Assembly: GCA_017940465.1 (NCBI GenBank)
Contig: JAGAYN010000017.1
Coordinates: 57,503-121,502 of the forward strand
Direction: 5' to 3'
DNA from: Bacteroidales bacterium
GTDB lineage: Bacteria; Bacteroidota; Bacteroidia; Bacteroidales; P3
Length of the DNA: 64,000 bases
Part shown: positions 18,179-26,923 of the stretch, in pieces
How the letters are laid out: each line of letters opens with the position of its first letter
How positions within the stretch are numbered: position 1 is the stretch's first letter
The notes under the pieces: generated by a model
The model's input: the letters and a program-made list of their open reading frames with translations, nothing else
What the model was told of the DNA's origin: nothing
Database searches by the model: none
Position numbers and translations under genes: made by a program

Positions 18179-19173
18179 AGCACCTGCTGACCATACTGCT
18201 GCTCGCCCTCACCCCGCTGGCTCTGCAGGCACAGGACACGCTGAGGGTGTTCCCGGCAGCCACCGAGCCGCTCGAGGAGGTGGGCCCGGGGACGTGGATG
18301 CTGACGGACACGGTGGTGGTCTACCGCACCGATACGGTCACCCTCTACCGCACGGACTCGGTCTACATTCTGCGCACCGACACCGTGGTGCAGCGTGTGG
18401 CCGACACCGCCGCCCTGAGCGCCATGAAGGAGAAAGAGAAGTTCTACCGCGAGATACTCTCGGCCAACGGTGTGGACAAGGAGAAACTGGAGGCCGAACG
18501 CAACTACTACATCCACATGGTGGACTCGCTACGCGCCCTGGTGCGCATCGCCGAACTGGAGAACGTGCGCAAGGAGGAGGCCAACAAGTACCTCGAGGAA
18601 CGCGTCCGCATCGCCGAGGAACGCACCGCCCAGGCCACCAACCGCAAGAAGAAGGTGCGCCCCATACAGGGCGTGGCCATGCGCTTCTACCGCACCCCCG
18701 TCTGGGAGGCCGGCCTCCGCGAAAGCAACGATCCCGGCTCATTTGAACGCTACATCACCAACAGCAACACCGGAAGCGTGGAATTCGACTACGTGACCGG
18801 CGCTTCGGTCATGCTGTGGGACCTCACCAGATACTTCAACAAGGACCGCGCCGCCCGCATCGACAGCACCCGCCGCACCATTCGCCGCTTCGACCAGGAC
18901 TTCTCCTACGACCTCGGCTTCTACGTGGGCTTCGGCGGAAGCAACCTCTTCAAGAACTTCTATGTCGGCGCCAGTTTCCGCTTCGTCGACTTCTTCTATC
19001 TCACCGCCGGTGTCAATATCGCCGAATACACCGTGCTGAAAGAGGGCTACTCCGAGAACGCCACCCTGCGTGGAAGCATGAGTATCAAGGACGTAACCGC
19101 CAATGCCTGGCTCATCAAACCCTTCATATCCCTCAGCATCGACCTCGACTTCCTGTCCTATATCAAGAAATAG
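18175..19173 (+). CDS. Secreted/outer-membrane protein with coiled coil, unknown function
   Basis: Protein of 332 residues. Signal peptide '[17 protein letters not shown]'. Residues about 45-75 are a Thr/Asp/Tyr repeat ('[20 protein letters not shown]'), then a charged coiled coil (about 80-160, '[12 protein letters not shown]' and '[20 protein letters not shown]'), and a C-terminal part rich in alternating hydrophobics with aromatic residues ('[20 protein letters not shown]') that may be a small beta domain or barrel. No family recognised. Translationally coupled to hisS by ATGA overlap, and 6 nt upstream of the next gene. Confidence 0.7.
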   Translation: MKHLLTILLLALTPLALQAQDTLRVFPAATEPLEEVGPGTWMLTDTVVVYRTDTVTLYRTDSVYILRTDTVVQRVADTAALSAMKEKEKFYREILSANGVDKEKLEAERNYYIHMVDSLRALVRIAELENVRKEEANKYLEERVRIAEERTAQATNRKKKVRPIQGVAMRFYRTPVWEAGLRESNDPGSFERYITNSNTGSVEFDYVTGASVMLWDLTRYFNKDRAARIDSTRRTIRRFDQDFSYDLGFYVGFGGSNLFKNFYVGASFRFVDFFYLTAGVNIAEYTVLKEGYSENATLRGSMSIKDVTANAWLIKPFISLSIDLDFLSYIKK

Positions 19174-19179
19174 CCCCCT

Positions 19180-20055
19180 ATGTCAAGTCCTATCACCCTT
19201 GCGCTCAGCACTTTCCTCCGCGACACCCTCTTCACCCTCCTGCTTACTGCTATCGTGGCCACTGGGGTTGCCTCGGTGCCCTACGACAAGGCGCGGCTGA
19301 ACAACTACGCCTACAAGCACCACTATATGGAGACCCACGCCGAAGAAATCAAGGTGCTGCTCTTGGGCAACAGCTACTTCGAGTACAGCGTCAACCCCCA
19401 CCTGCTTGGCGACAGCGTGTTCGACCTCGCCACCGCGGCCCGCTACCCCCACTACGACGTGGAACTGCTCCGCCGGTATGCTCCCAGCATGTCCAACCTG
19501 CGCGTCTGCCTCTTTCCCCTGGCGGCCCTGCAGGGCTACCCCGAGCGCTTCCGCCTGCCCTGCGCCCGCGACCACTACCTCTACATGGGCATCGACCCGC
19601 CCGAAGAATGGGGCGACATGGGCAACCTCAACGCCTACAGCCGTCAATTCAGTTTCAGGAATCTCCGCTCGAGAATGGAATGCGACAGTATCGGCTACCA
19701 GTCGGAAGGTACCGCCACCACCGGCAAGCGCGTGACCATTGATACCGACTCGAACTACTTCGCCATCTGCACAGCCTACCTCACCGAACTGGCCCGCATC
19801 TGCCATGAACGGCACGTGCGCTTCGTCCTCGTCACACCACCACACTGCAACCACCTCGTGGACCGCTCCAACGGCGGCAAACTGACCGACGGACTGGAGG
19901 CTGTGGTGGCCGCAGTGCAGAGCCGCTACCCGGCGGAATACCTCAACTACATCGACCAGATGCAGGCCGATTCGCTCTACTACGACGCCATGCACCTCAA
20001 CCACACCGGCGCGTCGGAATTCGCCCGGCGCCTAAAGGATGACCTGGGACTTTAG
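19180..20055 (+). CDS. SGNH/DltD-like membrane-anchored protein
   Basis: Protein of 291 residues with an N-terminal TM segment ('TLFTLLLTAIVATGVASV') and an extracytoplasmic domain that resembles SGNH hydrolases. Block I is 'VLLLGNSYFEYSV', with the usual GDS replaced by GNS. The C-terminal block V is 'DAMHLNHTGASEFARRL', with Asp and His in DxxH spacing. This arrangement is like DltD/AlgX-type acyl-transfer proteins acting on surface polymers. Substrate unknown. Shares the hisS transcription unit; its stop overlaps lpxK on the other strand. Confidence 0.6.
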   Translation: MSSPITLALSTFLRDTLFTLLLTAIVATGVASVPYDKARLNNYAYKHHYMETHAEEIKVLLLGNSYFEYSVNPHLLGDSVFDLATAARYPHYDVELLRRYAPSMSNLRVCLFPLAALQGYPERFRLPCARDHYLYMGIDPPEEWGDMGNLNAYSRQFSFRNLRSRMECDSIGYQSEGTATTGKRVTIDTDSNYFAICTAYLTELARICHERHVRFVLVTPPHCNHLVDRSNGGKLTDGLEAVVAAVQSRYPAEYLNYIDQMQADSLYYDAMHLNHTGASEFARRLKDDLGL

Positions 20056-21170
20056 TTCCAGATGCTGAGTTTGTTCAAGAAGGAGATGTTTTCTTTGACG
20101 GCGGATTCGATAATGTGGTCGAAATCCATGTCGGGACTGTGATGGAATGCCACCTCGATGGGTTGCACATAGACCGGAACGCCCGGTGCATCCTTGCCGG
20201 ACAGGCGGGCGGCGTCCTTCTCGGTGGTGACCACGATGTTGTTGCCCCCTGACAGTGAGTCGAAGGCATGGCGGATTTGAGCCATGTCGCGGCTGGTGAA
20301 GTCGTGGTGGTCGGCGTAGGCCAGGTGGCGCACCTTGGTATGCTGCCGCAACTCCGCCACCAGCGGCTCGGGATGGGCGATGCCGGTCACCACCAGCACA
20401 TTGTCCACCCGTCGCAGGTCGATGCCCGCCTCGCGCCCGTCCAGTGTGCGCAGGGGACCGTACTTGAAATAGGAAAAGAACACTTTCTGGTAGTTCTGCA
20501 GCTTGAGGTCCTGCACTATGTTGTGACGCTCCACCGGGTTGAGCACCGATGGACACTTGGTGACGATGACGATGCCGGCACGGAAGCGGGCGCTCTTGAA
20601 CTCGCGCAAATCGCCGAACGGCAGGATGCGGTCGCGATAGAAGGGGTGGCCGTACTCGGTGAGTAGGATGTTGATGCTGGGTTTGATCTGCCGATGCTGG
20701 AAGACATCATCGAGGACGATAAGTTGCGGTGCCGTGGAGATATGCACCTCCTCGTCGCCTTGCTGCTCGACGCGCTCCTGTGCCATCAACTGGCTCACCC
20801 CCTCCACCCGCTTCTCGCAGACAGCCACCTGCACCTGCGGGAACTTCCCGGCCAGCATGGAGGGCTCGTCGCCGAGCAGCTGGGAATTGTGGGACCCGTC
20901 GTCAAGGTAGAAGCCCTTGCTCTGTCGCCTGTAGCCACGGCTGAGCATGGCGGTGGCATACTTGTCCGACAGCAGCCGCAGGAGGTATTCCACATGCGGT
21001 GTCTTGCCGGTGCCGCCGGTGGAGAGATTGCCCACGCCGATGGTAGTGACGTGGGGCGCCACCTGCTTTTTGATGCCCAGCGCAAAGAGCAGGTCCCTGC
21101 ACCACACCCCCACCGCATACCATACGGAAAGCGGGAAGAGTAGCCAGGATATGTTCTTGCGAAATGACAT
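20052..21170 (-). CDS. lpxK: Tetraacyldisaccharide 4'-kinase
   Basis: Inner-membrane kinase of 372 residues that phosphorylates the 4' position of the lipid A disaccharide. N-terminal hydrophobic anchor 'ISWLLFPLSVWYAVGVW', then Walker A 'GVGNLSTGGTGKTPHVEYLL', 'SRGYRRQSKGFYL', 'LGDEPSMLA' and 'LIVLDDVFQHRQIK' are all LpxK hallmarks. The C-terminal domain ('VVTGIAHPEPL', 'YADHHDFTSRD') is complete. Single gene convergent with the SGNH-like gene (4-nt overlap). Confidence 0.95.
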   Translation of the reverse strand: MSFRKNISWLLFPLSVWYAVGVWCRDLLFALGIKKQVAPHVTTIGVGNLSTGGTGKTPHVEYLLRLLSDKYATAMLSRGYRRQSKGFYLDDGSHNSQLLGDEPSMLAGKFPQVQVAVCEKRVEGVSQLMAQERVEQQGDEEVHISTAPQLIVLDDVFQHRQIKPSINILLTEYGHPFYRDRILPFGDLREFKSARFRAGIVIVTKCPSVLNPVERHNIVQDLKLQNYQKVFFSYFKYGPLRTLDGREAGIDLRRVDNVLVVTGIAHPEPLVAELRQHTKVRHLAYADHHDFTSRDMAQIRHAFDSLSGGNNIVVTTEKDAARLSGKDAPGVPVYVQPIEVAFHHSPDMDFDHIIESAVKENISFLNKLSIWN

Positions 21171-21234
21171 TTCTCGTTCCTTTGTAGCTGTATATCAACT
21201 ATCTACAAACAGTAGACAGATGACTACGCATTAG

Positions 21235-21242
21235 CAAAGATA
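21235..21242 (-). promoter_or_regulatory. Candidate -7 box for lpxK
   Basis: TATCTTTG read leftward, 65 nt upstream of the lpxK start. The -33 position is AT-rich without a clear TTG. Confidence 0.4.
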
Positions 21243-21355
21243 CATAAAATTTTGATATACGGAAAGAAAAACATGCACCTTGCCCGAAATCATGTGCCGC
21301 GAGATGCATCCGTTCCTTTTCCATTCATCGGTATCTGAAGCGGGGGATATGGAGA

Positions 21356-21775
21356 TTAATAGTTGAAAATGTTGAAAGCGTTCTCGATGTGGTTGATGCG
21401 GGTTTCGTGGGCGTTTTTGATGATAGCGATGATGTCGAAGCGTATGGGTTCGGTGCGCTTGTGGTAGCGGACGTACTGGTTGGCCACGCGCATGATGTTC
21501 TTCCGCTTCTGGTGATTGACAGCCTCTTCGGGCTGCATGAAATAGTCGGACGTGCGCGTCTTTACCTCAATGAACACAATCTTGTCGCGGTCGAGGGCGA
21601 TGATGTCGGCCTCCTTGTGGCGGTTGTAGTAGTTGTGTTCCAGAATGACATACCCTTTGTCGACCAAGTATCGCATGGCCATTTGCTCGCCCGTGGCGCC
21701 GAGTTCCTTGGCCTCCTGCCGGCTCTCCACCGACCGCTCCTTCTGTGGTGCAAACCGGAATTTCAAGTATGCCAT
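21356..21775 (-). CDS. YraN/UPF0102 family endonuclease-like protein
   Basis: Protein of 139 residues with the UPF0102 nuclease core: 'LGATGEQMAMRYLVDKGYVI', then 'EADIIALDRDKIVFIEVKTR', which contains the PD-(D/E)XK-type acidic triad (E, D, ExK). YraN proteins resemble Holliday-junction resolvases and are often near recombination or competence genes; the role is unproven. The N-terminal 25 residues are a variable basic extension. Single gene with a TATCTTTG box about 150 nt upstream. Confidence 0.85.
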   Translation of the reverse strand: MAYLKFRFAPQKERSVESRQEAKELGATGEQMAMRYLVDKGYVILEHNYYNRHKEADIIALDRDKIVFIEVKTRTSDYFMQPEEAVNHQKRKNIMRVANQYVRYHKRTEPIRFDIIAIIKNAHETRINHIENAFNIFNY

Positions 21776-21922
21776 ATCCTGTTATGTTTTTGTTGCCAGC
21801 ATAACGCGAGACGGAATCTAATATTGTGGACGCATGTATTATCATTGAGCCCGTAGATTTAACCTCATGGTATGCCATCAATCGATGCCTGTGTCTGCAA
21901 TGGTTCTATTGTAGATCGGTTG

Positions 21923-21930
21923 CAAAGATA
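21923..21930 (-). promoter_or_regulatory. Candidate -7 box upstream of the YraN gene
   Basis: TATCTTTG read leftward at the boundary between the housekeeping block and the accessory block. Leader to 21775 would be about 145 nt. Confidence 0.3.
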
Positions 21931-21956
21931 CGAAGAATTCTTCAAACAGCGGCTGT

Positions 21957-23201
21957 TTATTGCAAACCGAGCTTCTTGAGGCGTGAAGTTATGCCATGTC
22001 GACTGCGGCCGAAAATGGTCATTAACTCAGGAATTGTGGTACTGTTTTTGTAAAGGTCGGCAAGACGCTGGTCGTCTTCTTTGTGCCAAGGGGCACCGTG
22101 ATTGGGATATGTGTCCCTTAATGATTTGGACTTGGGGTATAGTTTGGTAATGGTCTCCAATAGGTTGTTGGAGCGAACAATACCTTTATTTAGTGTCTCG
22201 ATTGTAAGTTCTTTTGTTAACGGTGCCAGCAGAAGGACGTCTGGGTCGTTGGGGAGCCCACCGATGCCGAGGAGAAGGTATACTGTGGTTCCGTTCTTGG
22301 TGGAATATTGTATGAAAGAGGCTAAACGGTCAGCAGACAGGAGCTCCTTCTCCATGTCTTTGGGCATATGGCTGCGCCACTTGCACTCGATGGCAAAGGT
22401 GTGATCTTTGTATTCAAACACAAGATCCGGGGCGCTGTTGTTTTCGGGATATACACCTGGCAAATTCTTGTCGCCGCGCCACTCTTTGAGGGTCAAGTCG
22501 TTATTGTTTGGAATGTCAAGCAGGCTTACAATGTAGTCTTCAAACTCTCGGCCTTTGAGCAGCTCGTCGCTCATGGTGAGCGATTTGATGCGGTCATAAA
22601 TGGTGCTGTAGGGGCGGTCGATGGCCTTGTGGATGGCGTGGATGCCCATGTCCTCGTAGAACATGCGCAGCAGACGCTTGTCCTCGGCCACCGTCCAGCG
22701 GTAGGGCTTCTCCGGTTGCTCGGCGGCCATACGGAGGTCTTCCTTTTGCAGCAGCCACGTCACATTGTTCAATCCAGCCAGCAGGCCGAAAATGCTGCCG
22801 TTGGGGTTGATATATCCGCAGACGATGTGCTGCACCTGGCTGATGACATATTGGTTGCGAAGACGTGCGGGGAAGCCCTTGCCGTCGCTCTCCTCGGGTT
22901 GCATCACAAGGATGAGTAGGCGGTTCTCCTTTAGCGCCCGCTCAATCTGCACGTTGTAGGTATCGTTGAATTTGCCGAGCACCACCAGCGTGGTCGGCAC
23001 GTTGCACACCAGCAACGCCTTCAGCACCTCCTCCTCGAACTCCGACGTGTTGAAGCACACCGCGCATCCCCACTTGTCAAACTCCTCCACCCACCGGAAC
23101 ACCTTCTCATAGCACCCAATCGGCGCCCTCTTCGACGTGAGAAACAGCGTCTTCTCCCGCCTCCACAATTCCCTGTTCCCGATAGCCTGTTTGATGCGCA
23201 T
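21957..23201 (-). CDS. SLOG (DprA-like) - SANT/HTH - PD-(D/E)XK - HTH fusion, candidate defence nuclease
   Basis: Protein of 414 residues with four parts. Residues about 15-152 look like a DprA-type SLOG Rossmann domain: 'KTLFLTSKRAPIGCYEK', 'VPTTLVVLGKFND', then 'GKGFPARLRNQYVISQ' (the FPxRN motif of DprA). Residues 166-208 are a Myb/SANT-like helix-turn-helix ('RWTVAEDKRLLRMFYED'). Residues 215-330 are a restriction-nuclease fold with P258-D259 and E272-x-K274 in 'APDLVFEYKDHTFAIECKWR'. Residues 370-414 are a second SANT-like helix-turn-helix. The combination suggests ligand sensing coupled to DNA cleavage. Starts a leftward trio-like block with the DUF262 gene upstream (51 nt). Function is inference. 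Confidence 0.65.
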   Translation of the reverse strand: MRIKQAIGNRELWRREKTLFLTSKRAPIGCYEKVFRWVEEFDKWGCAVCFNTSEFEEEVLKALLVCNVPTTLVVLGKFNDTYNVQIERALKENRLLILVMQPEESDGKGFPARLRNQYVISQVQHIVCGYINPNGSIFGLLAGLNNVTWLLQKEDLRMAAEQPEKPYRWTVAEDKRLLRMFYEDMGIHAIHKAIDRPYSTIYDRIKSLTMSDELLKGREFEDYIVSLLDIPNNNDLTLKEWRGDKNLPGVYPENNSAPDLVFEYKDHTFAIECKWRSHMPKDMEKELLSADRLASFIQYSTKNGTTVYLLLGIGGLPNDPDVLLLAPLTKELTIETLNKGIVRSNNLLETITKLYPKSKSLRDTYPNHGAPWHKEDDQRLADLYKNSTTIPELMTIFGRSRHGITSRLKKLGLQ

Positions 23202-23230
23202 AGTTTGTTTATTTGTCTTTTTTTCGACTG

Positions 23231-23238
23231 CAAAGATA
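23231..23238 (-). promoter_or_regulatory. Candidate -7 box for the SLOG-nuclease gene
   Basis: TATCTTTG read leftward, 29 nt before the 23201 start and just after the DUF262 stop, so this gene may have its own promoter in addition to read-through. Confidence 0.4.
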
Positions 23239-23252
23239 TTGGTAGTGATAAT

Positions 23253-24929
23253 TTAGAAGTCTATTTTCCAAATGGTTTTTGCACAATCTGCCATTTGTTT
23301 CTGCCTCTGGTTAATGGTGTCACCGTTCCATTCGTGATATAGTGATGGAATTATCCGTGTGGTTTCAAACGCTGATTGTGCATACACATAACATTTTTCG
23401 GAATAAGGCTTGTTCTCTAAATCCCTATTGTAATTCTTTTCAAGCAGGCACAAGTTACCAATTCTGTATATTAACGAGTCAAAGTCATAGTTGTCATCAC
23501 CCCATTCTAATCCCGGGTTCTGTGGTAGAATGTGTTCCAATGTATCTGTTTCACTCGTCAGCGAAATATCTCTTGTACCACCTTTGAAACGCTCGTATTT
23601 TCCCAAAATGTATTTGACAACCTTATTGTTTCGAGTATTAGGAGAAAATGCCTTATGACTGAAGACTGTCACAAATTCATTGTCATCAACATAAATATCT
23701 TGCATTTGTTTTCTATTGTATATGGAAGTGTTGTAAATCTGAGTTGCTATGGTATTGTACACCTTTTCTATGTCATTAGGATTCTTTCCGCAAATGACAT
23801 TGTAACGAAAACCAACAGTTATTACATCAGACAGGAGACGCATAAAGTCGTCTCTCTCAAGATGCTTATATGCAGCCATTAATAATGAATAGGGTTGCTT
23901 CATGTTGAACAGATTCAGCAACTCTATATTGTCCGTTATTTCTCTACGACCTTGCCAAAGTTCGTCATTGGCATTTCTTAAAGCCATATAGATGTCGCTG
24001 TACTCCATCATCTCATTTACAAGGGCAAAGACCTCTTCGGCTGTCTTGATTTTACCACGAATGGCTTTGAACAATTCATTGGCACGAACAGTCTTATTCT
24101 TGGAATTCCAATAATAGCGAATGAAGTCTGGCAATTTCTCTGCTTGAATGTTCTGTGTCAAATTCGACCATTTCTCTTCAAGGGTGGCAATTCTATCAGG
24201 AAATTGGACGGAATTATCTACAAGTGAAAACAAATAATTCTTTAATAAGTCTGCAGACGATAGTTGCACACCGCGGGCATTTAAAGTCTCAAATACCCGA
24301 AATGCATTCATTTCGTCATCCACTCGGATAATTGTGAAATAGAGATGGTCTACAATATATGTTATTAGTTCAGCGTATTCTGAACCTGATTTATATAAAC
24401 CAGTCATTTGTCGGTCATACCATTCGAAGCATTTCCTCATTAGTTTTTCTGTGTACGACGTGTTTCTAACTCTCATCTCGCCGAGTTTGACAATATACTC
24501 CCTATAGTATGCATCATTATTGCGGTTTAATACCAATATATTGTCATATTCCAGTGATATAGGATCCAAGTTGCCAATATATGTATTTTGTAAGGTTTTT
24601 ACTCGCTGTTCATTATCGTCAACGTCAACACCATTAACAATTAATTTCTGGATGGCTTTTATGGCCGCAAGTATGATGAATGTGATTGTAGTGAAGCGTT
24701 GCTGGCCGTCTATAATAAATCGATCCTTACCTTTGGTTGTTTGCAGGACAAGATAGCCCATATAATGATCAGATTGTTCAGCAATCATATTTCGAATATC
24801 TTGCCAAAGGTCATCCCACTGCTCTAGATCCCAAGAGTAGTCTCTTTGGAATTTAGGAATTATATACTTGCCCCCATTGCGGATAAGGGAACTGAAATGG
24901 TTTGTTGTCGAGTCCTGAATACCTATCAT
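23253..24929 (-). CDS. DUF262 + DUF1524 protein (GmrSD/type IV restriction-like)
   Basis: Protein of 558 residues. The N-terminal DUF262 (ParB/Srx-like NTPase fold) shows 'IPKFQRDYSWDLEQWDDLW' (24-42) and 'IIDGQQRFTTITF' (D74-R78). The C-terminal DUF1524 is an HNH-type nuclease: 'LEHILPQNPGLEW' (H466) then 'IGNLCLLEKNYNRDLENKPY' with the conserved Asn. Single-chain GmrS-GmrD fusions restrict DNA with modified (for example glucosylated) bases; others act in further phage-defence settings. AT-rich, between a small unknown gene (21 nt) and the SLOG nuclease gene (51 nt), all leftward. Confidence 0.85.
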   Translation of the reverse strand: MIGIQDSTTNHFSSLIRNGGKYIIPKFQRDYSWDLEQWDDLWQDIRNMIAEQSDHYMGYLVLQTTKGKDRFIIDGQQRFTTITFIILAAIKAIQKLIVNGVDVDDNEQRVKTLQNTYIGNLDPISLEYDNILVLNRNNDAYYREYIVKLGEMRVRNTSYTEKLMRKCFEWYDRQMTGLYKSGSEYAELITYIVDHLYFTIIRVDDEMNAFRVFETLNARGVQLSSADLLKNYLFSLVDNSVQFPDRIATLEEKWSNLTQNIQAEKLPDFIRYYWNSKNKTVRANELFKAIRGKIKTAEEVFALVNEMMEYSDIYMALRNANDELWQGRREITDNIELLNLFNMKQPYSLLMAAYKHLERDDFMRLLSDVITVGFRYNVICGKNPNDIEKVYNTIATQIYNTSIYNRKQMQDIYVDDNEFVTVFSHKAFSPNTRNNKVVKYILGKYERFKGGTRDISLTSETDTLEHILPQNPGLEWGDDNYDFDSLIYRIGNLCLLEKNYNRDLENKPYSEKCYVYAQSAFETTRIIPSLYHEWNGDTINQRQKQMADCAKTIWKIDF

Positions 24930-24950
24930 ATTATTATATATTCTTGTTTT

Positions 24951-25277
24951 TTATACTACAATAACGTGGTTATTCCGATTTTCGTATGTGTGCTTGTAAT
25001 TTAGGAATTGTTGGAGGCATTGGGCGTATTTGAGGTCGATGGCGACCTCCATTGCTTTCTTTGCATCTTCTGAAAAACCCATAAACAATATCTTTGCTTT
25101 GTTCTTGGCTTGAGCCTTCTCGCATTCCACTCCGCGGTGAATGTCCTCGTCGGAAATCGGATAGTACTGACCGCAACGCATAGCACTCGCAAAGTTGCAC
25201 AAACGAGAATAGCTGTCGGATGTACTCCCTGCGATGAAGTCGTTCTGAAATAGTTCGAATATGTCTTTGTCGTTCAT
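24951..25277 (-). CDS. Small protein of unknown function, first gene of the DUF262 operon
   Basis: Protein of 108 residues with no recognised domain; charged, with Cys and Tyr scattered ('FASAMRCGQYYPISDEDIHR') and a helical second half ('MEVAIDLKYAQCLQQFLNYK'). Lies 21 nt upstream of the DUF262 gene on the same strand, so probably co-transcribed. Could be an accessory or immunity component of that system, but this rests on position only. Confidence 0.55.
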   Translation of the reverse strand: MNDKDIFELFQNDFIAGSTSDSYSRLCNFASAMRCGQYYPISDEDIHRGVECEKAQAKNKAKILFMGFSEDAKKAMEVAIDLKYAQCLQQFLNYKHTYENRNNHVIVV

Positions 25278-25598
25278 TTCTGCCTAATTTTTTGTACTTT
25301 ATCCTCGAGAAATCACTTTGGCTTTAATAACGATGGTTGAGGGAATTTATTGCCGCGGGGCGGAAGAAAAAATGTTGGGGGCGAGGCAATAAAAGCGGGA
25401 GGGATGCGTTATTATGGCGTAAATGTTTTTCGGATGAAAGATAGATTTGTTTGTAACTTGCTGATTTTCACCCCCCCCCACGAATTACAGATGTAATTGC
25501 CGGAGGGTTTCCCGATTTGTTTTTAATTCATTTGCATCTCTCTGCCGCAATGTTGCGGCGGGGCGGGATGGTTTTCTAATTCATTAACACCATATATT
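25278..25598. other. Divergent intergenic region with a C9 tract and a degenerate repeat core
   Basis: About 320 nt between two divergently transcribed blocks. It holds a nine-C homopolymer at 25471-25479 and, at about 25350-25420, a degenerate match to the dispersed repeat core (CCGCGG..G..AA, then GCGTTATTAT). No gene, no clear -33/-7 pair. Confidence 0.5.
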
Positions 25599-26342
25599 AT
25601 GAGCAACATTATTTTACCTAAAGGCGTTCTTGATGAGGCTATACTGCATGACCTCTGCTACAGAGATTCATATGCAATCTCATTCGGTTCTGTCGCAGAG
25701 TGGGATATTTCCATCCGATATATACTCGGCGAAAACTCTTTCGGCTACAAACCTTACGGTCAATTTTTAGTCGGCGAATTCACTCCCGAAGAATACGATT
25801 TCTATGTTTTTGACACAAACGAGATGTGGGAAGAAGACCACAATGAAAGTATCTGTGATGACTATTTCCATGGCCAGCCGCACCATATAGGATATGCTCA
25901 CCGAGTGCTGTTCGCTGGTATGAGAACGGCTTTCAAAGATGACTTTGGCGATGACATTTACACGGGTGACATTGTATGGGCTGACAACAATCCGGAATTG
26001 ATATTCCCAATAGGTAAAGGCTATTCGGACGAACCTGCATTGATAAAGAGTTACAATGAAGCAATACCCATAAAGGAATTCAAGAGGCTTGTACGCGTAG
26101 GAACGGTCTTTTACAACCTTGATTGGGGTGAAACCATGTCGCTTATGGAGCGAAACATTAAGTTCTTGGAAGAGGCTTATGGAGAGCAATACAATTTTCC
26201 TCGGCTAAAAAGAGTATTATCCAAGTCCCAAATTACACCTTCATTTATGCAGACCAATGAGGCATACGAACTGATGAACCAATTCGGAGAAAAATACGGG
26301 TGGCGTAACAAATGGTGGCAGCACCGCAATTCGGAGGAATAG
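25599..26342 (+). CDS. YopX-like domain protein
   Basis: Protein of 247 residues. The segment 'AFKDDFGDDIYTGDIVWADN' matches the hallmark of phage YopX proteins ('D.nG..Iy.GDIV'). An N-terminal region precedes it ('CYRDSYAISFGSVAEWDIS'), and the C-terminus is helical ('MLNQ'-like, 'ELMNQFGEKYGWRNKWW'). YopX-type genes belong to prophages and integrative elements; the molecular role is unknown. Followed after 2 nt by a PD-(D/E)XK gene on the same strand. AT-rich, consistent with horizontal acquisition. Confidence 0.55.
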   Translation: MSNIILPKGVLDEAILHDLCYRDSYAISFGSVAEWDISIRYILGENSFGYKPYGQFLVGEFTPEEYDFYVFDTNEMWEEDHNESICDDYFHGQPHHIGYAHRVLFAGMRTAFKDDFGDDIYTGDIVWADNNPELIFPIGKGYSDEPALIKSYNEAIPIKEFKRLVRVGTVFYNLDWGETMSLMERNIKFLEEAYGEQYNFPRLKRVLSKSQITPSFMQTNEAYELMNQFGEKYGWRNKWWQHRNSEE

Positions 26343-26344
26343 TC

Positions 26345-26923
26345 ATGACCAATGCACACATTGGACTAATCGGGGAAACAGCGGTGAAGCTGAAACTGCT
26401 GGAAATGGGTTGGAACGCCATCAATCTTAATGATGCCATTCCCAACTTCAAAGGTGCCGACCTCATTTGCATCAAAGACGGTGAGACTCGCATGATACAA
26501 GTTAAGACCAGCCCAAGCCCAAACGATAACCCCAACATAATGACAGGATTTGTGTCCGACCATGAGGGCAACATCAAGAACCTTGAAGAAAAGGTGGTCT
26601 GTTCGTGGGTGTTTGTTCATGTCAGGGGAGTGGGTACAAAAGCGGAATACAATTTCTACATTCTCACACGCCAAGAGGTAATCGACTTGATAACCACAAG
26701 CAACGATTGGTATGTAAAACGAAAAAAAGACACAGGTAAAGACATACAGATTGGTTTGTATCTTTCGTGGATACGTGGTATCGGTTACAACCCCAGCGCG
26801 AAAGACTACCACTCCTACAAAAGCGTCATCAAAGAAGATTCGAAAGACAGGTGGGAAAAGATATTCTGCACCGACAACAAAAAATTAACCTCAAGTATCA
26901 TCAATAAAACTTCAAGATTATGA
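26345..26923 (+). CDS. PD-(D/E)XK nuclease-like protein
   Basis: Protein of 192 residues resembling small restriction-type or DUF4365-like nucleases. It opens with 'IGLIGETAVKLKLLEMGW' (helix with conserved Gly-Glu) followed by 'FKGADLICIKDGETRMIQVKTS', giving D...Q-V-K: the acidic (D/E)XK position is Gln, so catalysis may be altered or non-metal. It sits 2 nt downstream of the YopX-like gene and overlaps the next start by ATGA, so the three form one operon. Confidence 0.6.
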   Translation: MTNAHIGLIGETAVKLKLLEMGWNAINLNDAIPNFKGADLICIKDGETRMIQVKTSPSPNDNPNIMTGFVSDHEGNIKNLEEKVVCSWVFVHVRGVGTKAEYNFYILTRQEVIDLITTSNDWYVKRKKDTGKDIQIGLYLSWIRGIGYNPSAKDYHSYKSVIKEDSKDRWEKIFCTDNKKLTSSIINKTSRL

